Shown: positions 8,397 to 16,472 of the stretch, piece after piece
Layout: each line of letters opens with the position of its first letter
Position numbering within the stretch: position 1 is the first letter of the stretch
Origin: DATDQA01 sp035292505
Lineage (GTDB): Bacteria; Bacteroidota; Bacteroidia; Chitinophagales; Saprospiraceae
Direction of reading: 5' to 3'
DNA: 34,642 nt
NCBI GenBank assembly: GCA_035292505.1
Contig: DATDQA010000189.1
Span: forward strand, 1-34,642
The notes under the pieces: generated by a model
The model's input: only the letters and a program-made list of their open reading frames with translations
Databases searched by the model: none
What the model was told of the DNA's origin: nothing
Position numbers and translations under genes: made by a program

Positions 8397-9866
8397 ATGA
8401 GCGAGAAACACTTGATAGAAAATCACCATATCTCTCAAACATCTCTGTCAGATACGAAACTCTATTCTGTATTAGCTCAGTTTAGCGTTTACGACCTGAA
8501 TCGGTTAGGAAAGTTTATCAGGAGCCCATATTTTAACAAAAATGAGGAGCTGATCAGTCTATTTGAGGCAGTCAATAGCACAATCAGGAATGGTAATGCG
8601 ATGCACCTCGGAAAATTAGAGTTATGGGAAAGGGCAACGCGTCATAAACCTTATAATGATCTGAAATTTAGAAAGTTATGTTCAGAACTCTTAAAGCTCA
8701 TAGAAAGATTTTTGATGCAAGAGGTTTTTGAAGAAAACAGCCTTCAAAAAGCTGATAATCTCTTGGCGGCGGTTTATCACAGAAAATTGGAGGCTCTTTA
8801 CAACACTTCTGTAAGTGCGGCAGAGCGTTTGTCTGCACAATATCATTTCCGACCAGCATCATATTACTACTACGAGTATTCGTTCGAACGTAATTACTAT
8901 AATCTCACAAGTTTGGAGATCGATCGAAGTAAACAGGTTAACATTGATCAAATAGCAGAGAACCTTGACAAATTCTACATTGCTGAGAAACTTCGCTGTT
9001 ACTTTATGATGATTGATCGTCAAAAAATGTCATCGCATGATTACCACGTCCTGTTCATGGACGAAATCATAATACATATTGAATCAGGCAACCTCAGAGA
9101 GATCGTCCCAATAAACCTATATTATCAGATTCATTTGATGCAAAAGGAATCCGCTGTGTCAGATCATTTTGAGGAGCTGAAGCAACTTATGGCTACACAC
9201 ATTAATCTCCTACCACAACAAGAAGCATATGAAGTGCTTGCTTCAGCCTTGAACTACTGTATAAACAAAGTTAATTCTGGCAACAAAGACTATTTAAGGG
9301 AGTATATGGAACTTTCATTGATGGGCATCAAGAAGGAAATATTACTCATTAATGGTACTTTGGATCCTTGGGCCTTTCGTAATATAGTCTTTTCCGGATT
9401 ACGTTTAGGTGATTTCAACTGGGTGAAGGATTTCATCTTTGGGTATCAACATTATATTGATTCTCAGCACAGAGAAAATGCTGTTAGCTTTAATCTCGCC
9501 AACTTATACTTTTATCAGAAGAACTTTGGAGAGGTCTTGAAGCTACTTCAATCAGTTGAATATGATGATCCTTCATATAATCGTAATAGCAAAACTATCT
9601 TATTGGCTACATATTATGAACTAGAAGAAATAGAATCCTTGACTTCTCTTTTATCAAGCTTTGAACTTTATTTACGTCGTAACAAGTCGATACCGGAGAA
9701 TAGGAAAACACCATATCTTAATTTGATAAAATTTTTGCGTTCATTAGTAAGGACTTCAAATACTGACTTAAATAACCTTCAGAAACTCCGCAAGAAAGTT
9801 GATCAGACTGAACGTATTGTAAGCAAAGAATGGCTCCTCGAAAAAATTGACGCTCTCCTTACCTAG
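8397..9866 (+). CDS. Hypothetical helical protein of a Bacteroidota-type family
   Basis: 489 residues from the ATG at 8397; an upstream TTG at 8364 would add 11 residues. There is no signal peptide or membrane segment, so it is probably cytoplasmic. The N-terminus, FSVYDLNRLGKFIRSPYFNKNEELISLF, resembles a motif recalled from large sets of uncharacterised Saprospiria proteins; no enzyme motif is visible. The rest is rich in Leu, Tyr, Asn and Glu and reads as alpha-helical repeats (ALNYCINK, NLANLYFYQKNFGEVLKLL, TILLATYYELEEIESL), suggesting a TPR-like scaffold. The coding sequence is clearly more AT-rich than its neighbours, which may reflect transfer or weak codon selection. It stands alone and is followed by a strong bidirectional terminator. 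Confidence 0.8.
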   Translation: MSEKHLIENHHISQTSLSDTKLYSVLAQFSVYDLNRLGKFIRSPYFNKNEELISLFEAVNSTIRNGNAMHLGKLELWERATRHKPYNDLKFRKLCSELLKLIERFLMQEVFEENSLQKADNLLAAVYHRKLEALYNTSVSAAERLSAQYHFRPASYYYYEYSFERNYYNLTSLEIDRSKQVNIDQIAENLDKFYIAEKLRCYFMMIDRQKMSSHDYHVLFMDEIIIHIESGNLREIVPINLYYQIHLMQKESAVSDHFEELKQLMATHINLLPQQEAYEVLASALNYCINKVNSGNKDYLREYMELSLMGIKKEILLINGTLDPWAFRNIVFSGLRLGDFNWVKDFIFGYQHYIDSQHRENAVSFNLANLYFYQKNFGEVLKLLQSVEYDDPSYNRNSKTILLATYYELEEIESLTSLLSSFELYLRRNKSIPENRKTPYLNLIKFLRSLVRTSNTDLNNLQKLRKKVDQTERIVSKEWLLEKIDALLT

Positions 9867-9896
9867 ATCATGATCAGTATTCATCAGAGCCTAAAA

Positions 9897-9932
9897 GAAA
9901 GAGCCTCGATTCTTCCGAATCAAGGCTCTTTC
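9897..9932. terminator. Bidirectional intrinsic terminator
   Basis: A 16-bp stem, GAAAGAGCCTCGATTC with GAATCAAGGCTCTTTC and one imperfect pair, closes a TTCC loop. The stem ends in A-rich and T-rich sides, so it can stop transcription from both the plus gene ending at 9866 and the minus gene ending at 9964. Confidence 0.8.
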
Positions 9933-9963
9933 GTTCTCATTGCGAAGATGGCAAATGGAGTCA

Positions 9964-10437
9964 TTAGAAGCCATCAATGTCATCGGTGACAATGTTGAGT
10001 GTCAGTGCAAGAACCCCTTCAATATCATCTGTAACGATATTCCCACTTGAAGGCGACACGCAAAAACTCTCGTCATAGTAGTAGCCAACAACTTCAGCAT
10101 CCTCCAAAGGATCATCCTCAAACGCTACAAACAAACAACCATCAAAATCATCGGTGACAATTCCTACGACATGATTTGGGTCGTGCCAAAGGCCAGTTGT
10201 TGGAGTGATCAATTCAACAACACCCACTTGCACAGAGCCAGGTGAAATCGACAGCTCTGCTGCTGCCAGAGATTTGATGCCGTTCACATACGTCTGCGTG
10301 ACTTCGTTGCACGAACGTGTTTTCACCTTTTCAGGCTTGTCCAATGTAGTAATGGCATCGCCGGCGCAATGCACAAACAGGCCACTCGTCAGCACAGCGA
10401 AGAGTGACATCGCCAGCATACTTTTGAATGCTTTCAT
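9964..10437 (-). CDS. Small exported protein with three IVTDD repeats
   Basis: 157 residues, not recognised. The N-terminus is a clear signal sequence (MKAFKSMLAMSLFAVLTSG followed by LFVHC). Cys24 might be a lipid site, but VHC is a poor lipobox, so the mode of anchoring is open. The octapeptide IVTDD[FI][DE]G occurs three times: at 93-100, 134-141 and 149-156, the last ending one residue before the C-terminus. The mature part is acidic and holds few cysteines. The gene stands alone on the minus strand and shares a bidirectional terminator with the preceding plus gene. The codons look normal and the signal peptide supports a real gene. Confidence 0.7.
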   Translation of the reverse strand: MKAFKSMLAMSLFAVLTSGLFVHCAGDAITTLDKPEKVKTRSCNEVTQTYVNGIKSLAAAELSISPGSVQVGVVELITPTTGLWHDPNHVVGIVTDDFDGCLFVAFEDDPLEDAEVVGYYYDESFCVSPSSGNIVTDDIEGVLALTLNIVTDDIDGF

Positions 10438-10582
10438 GATAAAATCGGTTTTGGTTAATTAATGCACTCAATGTAGCCGAGGAACTCCAACAATTGCAAA
10501 TCGGATTTACGCAGAGTGAGTTATTCTCAGCAATGCGTTAGGAAAACTCAACTAATTGTTTTTTTATCGTATAAAAGCCGTT

Positions 10583-10807
10583 TCAACTTTCATCGTCAGG
10601 ATCTTCATGCACAGAATCGGAGTCATCTAAGATGTCCGTTGCAAGAATATTGTAGATCGTATTGGGATGCGCAATGAAGAATTCCTGGCAGAGCTGTTTG
10701 ATGACATCATCGTGACGGAGACGCTGCTGTTCATAGAGCTCCCTATAGCGTTTTTGGATTGCCAGATATTTGACAATCGTTGACCTGCGTTTGGGTTGAG
10801 GGCGCAT
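10583..10807 (-). CDS. Small basic protein, possible DNA-binding helix-turn-helix
   Basis: 74 residues. A basic N-terminus (MRPQPKRRSTIVKYLAIQKRYRE) is followed by LRHDDVIKQLCQEFFIAHPNTIYNIL, which has the spacing of a helix-turn-helix (helix QLCQEFF, turn IAHP, helix NTIYNIL), then a very acidic tail (DDSDSVHEDPDDES). A similar layout is recalled in short uncharacterised Bacteroidota proteins. No partner gene is adjacent: the upstream 370 bp are empty and the next minus-strand gene begins 145 bp downstream. The role is unknown; regulator or mobile-element remnant are both possible. Confidence 0.6.
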   Translation of the reverse strand: MRPQPKRRSTIVKYLAIQKRYRELYEQQRLRHDDVIKQLCQEFFIAHPNTIYNILATDILDDSDSVHEDPDDES

Positions 10808-11173
10808 ACTCTTGTTTCAGTTTTTCCGTATCCAGGGGTGGATTTCCGTCAGAAAAATTAACATGCCATATCTCTACAAAATGCAGCTGTTCAGACATTG
10901 GCACAATGCCCTCCGAAAAAGGGAGGAGAATTACTCAACAAATGGCAGGGAAACAGGGCTTTCTGCAAGTGAAATCGAACTTCCCAGCCTCTCAAGTCAT
11001 AGTTTTGGGTGTATTTCAATCAATGACTTCGAAGCCTCATGAGATTTAAAATTACCTATTCTTATACAAAATTGTACTCACCCAGCATTTTAACAACAGA
11101 GGACTGATCCTTCAATAAGTGTTTCCAGTTCTTATCTTAATGACCAGAAAAGCCATGTAGATTAGGGTTTAAG
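10808..11173. other. Intergenic stretch without a convincing gene
   Basis: About 370 bp between divergent genes. It has two overlapping plus-strand open frames (10780-11049 and 10812-11042) whose translations show no signal peptide, no recognisable motif and unnatural composition; both need weak starts. No hairpin or repeat stands out. It probably holds the promoters of the two flanking genes. Confidence 0.5.
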
Positions 11174-11181
11174 TAGATTTG
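11174..11181 (+). promoter_or_regulatory. Candidate Bacteroidota -7 element (TAGATTTG)
   Basis: TAGATTTG matches the Bacteroidota consensus TAnnTTTG and lies 21 bp upstream of the TPR lipoprotein ATG at 11203. No good TTTG -33 element is seen 17-23 bp upstream, so this is a moderate candidate. Confidence 0.45.
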
Positions 11182-11202
11182 CCCCCACAAAATCTACTCC
11201 CA

Positions 11203-12117
11203 ATGTTTCGTTTCAGCATTTTACTGTCCATATGTCTTGTAATTGCGTCCTCCTGCCAACCGAAACTCCCGGCAGACATGATTGCTCTCGAGAAAGAGGT
11301 CGCAAAGAGCCCGACAAATGCGAATATTACGCAGTTGATAGACCTGTATGCAGCATGGTTACAGGAACATCTGGAATCTTCCAAACTGCAAAAAGCAGTC
11401 CTTGAAAAACAAGTCACAGTCGGTACCGAACACCTGAGATACGCACAGGCGCTTTCGGCTTTGCAGACATTGCTGATCGATTACCCGGAGGATGCTGAGA
11501 CTCCAGACCGTCTGTTAAAGGTTGGCGATATCCTGACGAAGATAAATAAGGGTGTCGCGGCGCAGGTACTATATCAATCTTTCGCAGAGAAATATCCAAA
11601 TCACCCGCAAACTGCTGAGCTCACTCAGAAATATCCCGCGACGATGCCGGTGGATACATTTATCCTGAGTATCGGCAAGCAGATCTTCGGCGATACCACC
11701 AATACCTTGAATGAGAATGCAGCACGGCAATATGTAGATGTTTGCGAAGCATATGCCCTGGTATATCATGGGACAGATCAGGCTGTAGAATATTTGCACA
11801 AGGCATCTGAAACAGCCCGCACGTTGCGATCAACTGCAAAAGCACTGGCGATCTATGAATGGATCCTGCGAGGCTATCCTGATCATAAGCGTTCGGCACA
11901 AGCCCTCTTTCTGAAAGGATTCACCTATGACAACGATCTGAAGGATTTTGAGACAGCAAAGACTGTGTATACCGAGTTTCTCCGGAAATACCCGAATGAT
12001 GAATTCGCGAGCTCCGCGCAATTCCTTCTTGAAAATCTTGGTAAGTCTGATGATGAGCTGCTGAAGGCGTTACAGGAGAAGGCAGCCCAGAATAAGAGTG
12101 GCGATTCAATACAGTAG
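11203..12117 (+). CDS. TPR-containing lipoprotein
   Basis: 304 residues from the ATG at 11203 (TTG at 11179 is an alternative). The signal peptide MFRFSILLSICLVIASSC ends in a good lipobox with the lipidated Cys at 18. The body is made of tetratricopeptide-like helices, clearest at the end: ALAIYEWILRGYPDHKRSAQALFLKGF and FETAKTVYTEFLRKYPNDEFASSAQFLLENL. This pattern resembles BamD/YbgF-type periplasmic TPR proteins, but BamD orthology is not claimed. Likely a periplasm-facing envelope lipoprotein that scaffolds other proteins. A strong hairpin follows within 25 bp. Confidence 0.85.
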   Translation: MFRFSILLSICLVIASSCQPKLPADMIALEKEVAKSPTNANITQLIDLYAAWLQEHLESSKLQKAVLEKQVTVGTEHLRYAQALSALQTLLIDYPEDAETPDRLLKVGDILTKINKGVAAQVLYQSFAEKYPNHPQTAELTQKYPATMPVDTFILSIGKQIFGDTTNTLNENAARQYVDVCEAYALVYHGTDQAVEYLHKASETARTLRSTAKALAIYEWILRGYPDHKRSAQALFLKGFTYDNDLKDFETAKTVYTEFLRKYPNDEFASSAQFLLENLGKSDDELLKALQEKAAQNKSGDSIQ

Positions 12118-12139
12118 AAGTAGAGATTTGAGAAGTAGA

Positions 12140-12170
12140 GATTTGACAACTTTCAAAAAGTTGTCAAATC
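12140..12170. terminator. Palindromic hairpin, copy 1 of a dispersed family
   Basis: Arms GATTTGACAACT and AGTTGTCAAATC pair perfectly, and two more A-T pairs leave a CAA loop, giving a 14-bp stem. It lies between convergent genes and its last base is part of the TAG stop of the minus gene at 12170. A variant copy is at 31777-31807. Probably a bidirectional terminator, though U-runs are short. Confidence 0.65.
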
Positions 12171-12634
12171 TAAACCAACGTGATTTCCTTTGTATCAAAT
12201 GGATTCAGCGCCGTGCCCTTGACTTCAGCTTCTGCTTCGATACGATAAACCGAGTGTACCCCTTTCAACAATTTCGCCGCAGAGGCGACTCCTTTGAAGA
12301 GGAAATTCTGATCTGAAAACCGATCGATGTCTGATTTCGCTATCGTAAAGGGCAGAGTAAACTCTATATCGACTTGTTCGTTCTCAGGCACATCGATGTC
12401 CTGTACGAGTTCAATCTCACCGAGGTGATATTCATCTACGAGTTTGTTCTTACGTCTGCCGCGTTTATACTTTTCAATCATCCGTACACGGATCTTACGT
12501 ACCGTCTGATGATTCATGGAATAAAAGCGGATATTCCCTTCGACTTCGGATGCTTCAACAGCAATTTCTTCAGGGAGGATTAACTCCAATTTTACTCCTT
12601 CGATACCTAACCAACGTTTTACTTTGCCAAACAT
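12170..12634 (-). CDS. Spo0M-like (arrestin-fold) protein
   Basis: 154 residues from the ATG at 12634. The opening MFGKVKRWLGIEGVKLELIL and the following EVEGNIRFYSM, KIRVRMIEKYKRG, the acidic strand IELVQDIDVPENEQVDIEFTLPF and the late VYRIEAEAEVKGTALNPFDTKEITL match the Spo0M/SpoOM family, which adopts an arrestin-like double beta-sandwich. In Bacillus Spo0M affects sporulation and the cytoskeleton; in a non-sporulating Bacteroidota the role is unknown. Family members of 250 residues or more are usual, so this one is short and covers only about the N-terminal sandwich. An upstream in-frame extension to 12730 has no family resemblance and was left out. Confidence 0.75.
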   Translation of the reverse strand: MFGKVKRWLGIEGVKLELILPEEIAVEASEVEGNIRFYSMNHQTVRKIRVRMIEKYKRGRRKNKLVDEYHLGEIELVQDIDVPENEQVDIEFTLPFTIAKSDIDRFSDQNFLFKGVASAAKLLKGVHSVYRIEAEAEVKGTALNPFDTKEITLV

Positions 12635-12817
12635 GAGGCCATCTATTTGAAATAAAGTACTAAAGGTAAGCAAAGGCGAAGGCTCCCCCCCGACATGCTC
12701 GGGACAGGTGACGCTAAGGCGTAGGAACAATCACAGCATGTTCAGCCCTTTGCTCAACGCTTCCATCGACTGAAGATCCTGATAGGTATACAAGCCCTGT
12801 CCGACCATCTTGCTTTT

Positions 12818-14212
12818 TTACCAGCGTAATACACGTTCTACTGATTTCGAAGACAGGAAGGAGTGAATAATCTTGATTGATTCAGGGGTCTCCGGATATC
12901 GGTGTACATGATCCAACGCTTCAGAAATGCTCCCGAGTGGAAGTCCTGCATCCAGGTATCCGAATCCTCTATAGTGGCCATCTTCAATAGCAATGATTGT
13001 GCGTTCGTCATGACTTCTGCCCGGCTCGACAACAAGACAGGAACCCTTCAGGCTTTTGGAAATTGCAGCTATGGTCTCAAGCACCCGATCATTGTATTTC
13101 TCCGGCTTTTCGGATTTCGTACACGCTCCGCTACATTGACCAATATGATGGTTGAAGCATGGTCCGGGTCCTGTAGCCAGTTCTGTTTTATTGAGGCACA
13201 ACGAAAATTGTTTTATCAATAACCGGAGATGCCCTTTGGCGGCTTCTTTGCTCGTGTATTCCTGGAGGGATTGCGCATCAGGCGCGTCAAACTTATTTGC
13301 TTTCCCAATCTGGAGATTCAAATAACCGGAGTCGTCAGCGGTCACATATAACACAAAAGGGTAGGAGTTCCGACGCTGTGCATGGTTGATACGTGGCTGA
13401 TGTTTTTTGATCTCGTGGTTTTCGAGCAATAATGCTGCGAGTTCACTACCGGTGATTTCAAAACTAATATCGTGTACACTCTGTTGGAGCTTCGCGGATT
13501 TGTTGGAAATCTCTGCGAAGTGCTGCATGACACGATTGCGAATGTTGATACTCTTGCCCACATAGATGATCCTGCCATGCTCATCATGGAAATAGTAAAC
13601 CCCTGTCTCCTCGGGAAGGGAATGCAGAAAATCCAAAGTGATGTTGCGAGGCAAGCGAGATTCCTTAATCCCAAGATTTAGCACGTTGGCAATATTATCC
13701 TCAGACGCTTTTTGTTGAAGGATATATTCAAAGACCTTTGCTGTTGCAAGTGTGTCATCCATTGCCCGATGCCGGTTCTGCACATGAATGCCGAAGTGAC
13801 GAATGAGTGCATCGAGCCCAAACTTTTGTATTTCCGGGAATGTCTGCCTGGCAAGGCGCACCGTGCACAGTTGCCGACGGGAATAGGAGTATCCAAGACG
13901 CTGAAACTCTTCACGGATAAAGCTATAGTCGAACCGTGCATTATGTGCAACGAAGACCGCACCTTCCGTCATGTTGACGATGGTCTTTGCGATCTCATAA
14001 AACTTCGGGGCTTCCGCTACCATTTCCTCCGTGATCCCTGTCATCCGTGACACATATTCAGGGATACTGCGTTCCGGATTGACCAATGACTCGAAGCGAT
14101 CAAGAATCTGATACCCATCGTGCAGAACAATGGCGATCTCAGTGATCTTGTCCCGCTTGACAAGACCGCCAGTCGTCTCGATATCGATTATTGCGTACTT
14201 TTTCCCTTTCAA
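12818..14212 (-). CDS. DEDDh exonuclease fused to UvrC-like GIY-YIG nuclease
   Basis: About 464 residues. The N-terminal domain is a DnaQ/epsilon-type 3'-5' exonuclease: ExoI IDIETTGG, ExoII VAHNARFDYSFI and ExoIII HRAMDDTLAT. After a short linker comes a GIY-YIG domain as in UvrC/Cho (LPEETGVYYFHDEHGRIIYVGKS, then NIRNRVMQHF) and a UvrC-like segment with Cys residues (GPCFNHHIGQCSGACT). There is no UvrB-binding or HhH region. Such fusions are known in Actinobacteria and Bacteroidota and are thought to act in DNA repair. The start chosen is TTG at 14212, preceded by GGAG at a good distance and giving MKGKKYAIIDIETTGG; GTG at 14266 would overlap the divergent gene. Confidence 0.9.
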   Translation of the reverse strand: MKGKKYAIIDIETTGGLVKRDKITEIAIVLHDGYQILDRFESLVNPERSIPEYVSRMTGITEEMVAEAPKFYEIAKTIVNMTEGAVFVAHNARFDYSFIREEFQRLGYSYSRRQLCTVRLARQTFPEIQKFGLDALIRHFGIHVQNRHRAMDDTLATAKVFEYILQQKASEDNIANVLNLGIKESRLPRNITLDFLHSLPEETGVYYFHDEHGRIIYVGKSINIRNRVMQHFAEISNKSAKLQQSVHDISFEITGSELAALLLENHEIKKHQPRINHAQRRNSYPFVLYVTADDSGYLNLQIGKANKFDAPDAQSLQEYTSKEAAKGHLRLLIKQFSLCLNKTELATGPGPCFNHHIGQCSGACTKSEKPEKYNDRVLETIAAISKSLKGSCLVVEPGRSHDERTIIAIEDGHYRGFGYLDAGLPLGSISEALDHVHRYPETPESIKIIHSFLSSKSVERVLRW

Positions 14213-14242
14213 AATTTCTCCATCATTGAAGCCTCCAAGGTA

Positions 14243-15472
14243 ATGAACCTCCTCGTCATATTGCACATATTCATTATTTGTTTTTCTGGCACTTCATGCA
14301 AGCCACATAAAGAAATTCAAAATCACACTGGCAAGCAGCAAGTTGCGGCAGAACCCCAACCAGGTGCAGCGCAAATCAGCCAATATCTGCCCCTACTGCG
14401 GAATAAAGCGGTCGCATGCGTCGTGAATCATAGCTCAAGAATCGGTGACACACATCTCGTCGATACTCTCCGTCGACTTGGGATCGATATCAAAGTCGTC
14501 TTTGCGCCGGAACATGGTTTTCGTGGAGAAGCAGATGCCGGTATGCATATCGCCAACAGTAAGGATGATGCAACGGGCATTCAGATGATCTCACTTTACG
14601 GTGAAAAGAAAAAGCCTTCTGAAGTGGACCTTCTCGGAGTGGAAATCGTGGTCTTTGATATTCAGGATGTTGGTGTCAGATTCTATACATACATATCGAC
14701 CCTGCATCTCGTGATGGAATCATGCGCAGAAAATCATATCCCGCTGATAGTTCTGGACCGTCCTAACCCCAATGGATATTACGTCGACGGGCCTGTACTG
14801 AAGCCTCCATATCGCTCCTTCATAGGGATGCACGAAATACCCGTTGTCTATGGCATGACGATCGGTGAACTTGCATTGATGATCAATGGAGAGAAATGGC
14901 TTGCAAACGGTGCGCAATGTGATCTTCAGGTGGTTCCATGTATTTACTATGACCATTCGATGACGTATGATTTGCCTGTGGCTCCATCTCCCAATCTTCC
15001 AAATCTGCGTGCAGTACTGCTCTATCCTTCGTTATGTTTTTTTGAGGGGACGGAAGTATCTGTGGGTCGCGGAACAGATATGCAATTCCAGGTGATCGGA
15101 CATCCGGATTATCGCCCGGGATCTTATATTTTCATTCCTGAATCAAAGCCTGGAGCTACAAACCCTCCACACAAGGGTGTGCAATTATATGGAACCAATC
15201 TTACGACACTGACCACTGAAGAAATCATGTCATGGAAGAAGATCAATCTTACATGGCTCATCGAATATCATCGTTACCTGGAACCAAAGGATACTTTCTT
15301 TCTGAAAAGCACAGCGTTTTTCGATAAGCTCGCCGGTACTGATGAATTGCGGAATCAACTTGAAGCAGGGTGGACTGAAAACCAAATCAGAGCATCGTGG
15401 ACGTCGGATTTAGACAAGTTTCTTGTCTCGCGCAAGAAGTACCTACTCTATAGTGATTTGAAAAGTGAATGA
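14243..15472 (+). CDS. NamZ-type exo-beta-N-acetylmuramidase lipoprotein (DUF1343)
   Basis: 409 residues. The signal peptide ends in SGTSC, with the lipidated Cys at 19. The rest is DUF1343: VVFAPEHGFRGEADAG (Glu90, His91), VEIVVFDIQDVGVRFYTYISTL, VLDRPNPNG, SLCFFEGTEVSVGRGTDMQFQVIG and GVQLYGTN. Members from Tannerella and Bacillus have been shown to release terminal MurNAc from peptidoglycan fragments (GH171), so a role in cell-wall salvage is likely. Starts further upstream lie inside the divergent exonuclease gene and lack signal character. It ends before a clear bidirectional terminator. Confidence 0.92.
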   Translation: MNLLVILHIFIICFSGTSCKPHKEIQNHTGKQQVAAEPQPGAAQISQYLPLLRNKAVACVVNHSSRIGDTHLVDTLRRLGIDIKVVFAPEHGFRGEADAGMHIANSKDDATGIQMISLYGEKKKPSEVDLLGVEIVVFDIQDVGVRFYTYISTLHLVMESCAENHIPLIVLDRPNPNGYYVDGPVLKPPYRSFIGMHEIPVVYGMTIGELALMINGEKWLANGAQCDLQVVPCIYYDHSMTYDLPVAPSPNLPNLRAVLLYPSLCFFEGTEVSVGRGTDMQFQVIGHPDYRPGSYIFIPESKPGATNPPHKGVQLYGTNLTTLTTEEIMSWKKINLTWLIEYHRYLEPKDTFFLKSTAFFDKLAGTDELRNQLEAGWTENQIRASWTSDLDKFLVSRKKYLLYSDLKSE

Positions 15473-15482
15473 GCTTATTATT

Positions 15483-15504
15483 GGGGTTCAAGATTTTGAA
15501 CCCC
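15483..15504. terminator. Bidirectional intrinsic terminator
   Basis: GGGGTTCAA and TTGAACCCC form a perfect 9-bp stem with a GATT loop, between the convergent namZ-like and parB genes. There is no long T-run, but the position and strength suggest termination for both. Confidence 0.7.
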
Positions 15505-15519
15505 TGCGTCTTTGCGTGA

Positions 15520-16416
15520 TCACTCCAACTTATCCATCATTTCCAGAATCTCATTCAGGGCTTTATCCGAGTTGAAATGAATCGAAATCTGGCCGGCGCC
15601 CTTTGCATCGCGCTTTACAATGACTTTTGTCCCGAAAATACCCGATAACGAATCCTGGATACGTCTGATTTCCGCATTTTGGATAGACGCTTTCGGTTTC
15701 ACATGTTTGGACTCCTGATAGGATTTGATCAGGTTTTCCAATGAACGTACAGAAAGATTTTTATCGATGGTCTGTTTGAAAATCGAGAGTTGCATTGCAA
15801 GGTCAGTCACACCGGCGAGAGCGCGTGCATGTCCCATGGAAATCGTTCCTTTTCGCAAAGCCTGCTGAATTTCAGGTGGAAGTTTGAGCAACCGCATGTA
15901 GTTTGTCACTGTGCTTCGATCTTTTCCGACGCGTGTGGAAAGGCTCTCATGCGTGAGGTTGCATTCTGTCATGAGCCGGTTGAGGGAAATTGCAACGTCG
16001 AGTGCATTCAGATCTTCTCGCTGGATATTTTCTATGAGCGCGATTTCCAGCATACCCTGATCATCTGTGAGAAGCACGTAAGCGGGCACTGTCTCCAAAC
16101 CGGCAAGTCGGGCTGCACGTAACCTTCTCTCGCCTGCAATGATTTGAAACTTATCAGCGGATAAGCGCCTCACCGTAATCGGTTGTATAATTCCGTGGGT
16201 CCGAATAGAAGCAGCCATTTCCTCCAGTGCCGTCACATCAAAGTCCTTTCTTGGCTGAAATGGATTGACTTCTATCCAATCCAATGGAATATCATTGACA
16301 GTACGGCTTGCTTCCTTGATGACATCCTTGCGATGTTCAGTATTCGGCGCATCGACGGTATTCAGCAGTGCCCTGATACCCTGTCCGAGACGTTCTTTCT
16401 TTTCTTCTTTTGTCAT
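15520..16416 (-). CDS. parB: Chromosome-partitioning protein ParB
   Basis: 298 residues. A basic leader is followed by the ParB N-terminal CTPase domain (WIEVNPFQPRKDFD, IRTHGIIQPITVR and box II GERRLRAAR), the ALIENIQREDLN motif, a helix-turn-helix (LTHESLSTRVGKDRSTVTNYMRLLKLP) and a C-terminal dimerisation segment (about 240-298). ParB loads on parS sites as a CTP-dependent clamp and works with ParA to segregate origins. The gene lies 56 nt after parA. No obvious parS palindrome was noticed in this window. The partition locus is usually near the replication origin, so this region may be origin-proximal; that is inference. Confidence 0.96.
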   Translation of the reverse strand: MTKEEKKERLGQGIRALLNTVDAPNTEHRKDVIKEASRTVNDIPLDWIEVNPFQPRKDFDVTALEEMAASIRTHGIIQPITVRRLSADKFQIIAGERRLRAARLAGLETVPAYVLLTDDQGMLEIALIENIQREDLNALDVAISLNRLMTECNLTHESLSTRVGKDRSTVTNYMRLLKLPPEIQQALRKGTISMGHARALAGVTDLAMQLSIFKQTIDKNLSVRSLENLIKSYQESKHVKPKASIQNAEIRRIQDSLSGIFGTKVIVKRDAKGAGQISIHFNSDKALNEILEMMDKLE

Positions 16417-16472
16417 AGGTCAAGTGCTCAAATTTCAGATTTCAAAGTGTTATGCACAACAATGTGTCGCGT

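Noticed and set aside
10812..11042. Plus-strand 76-codon open frame
   Set aside because: Starts with TTG, no motif, overlaps another equally plausible open frame; no evidence of coding.
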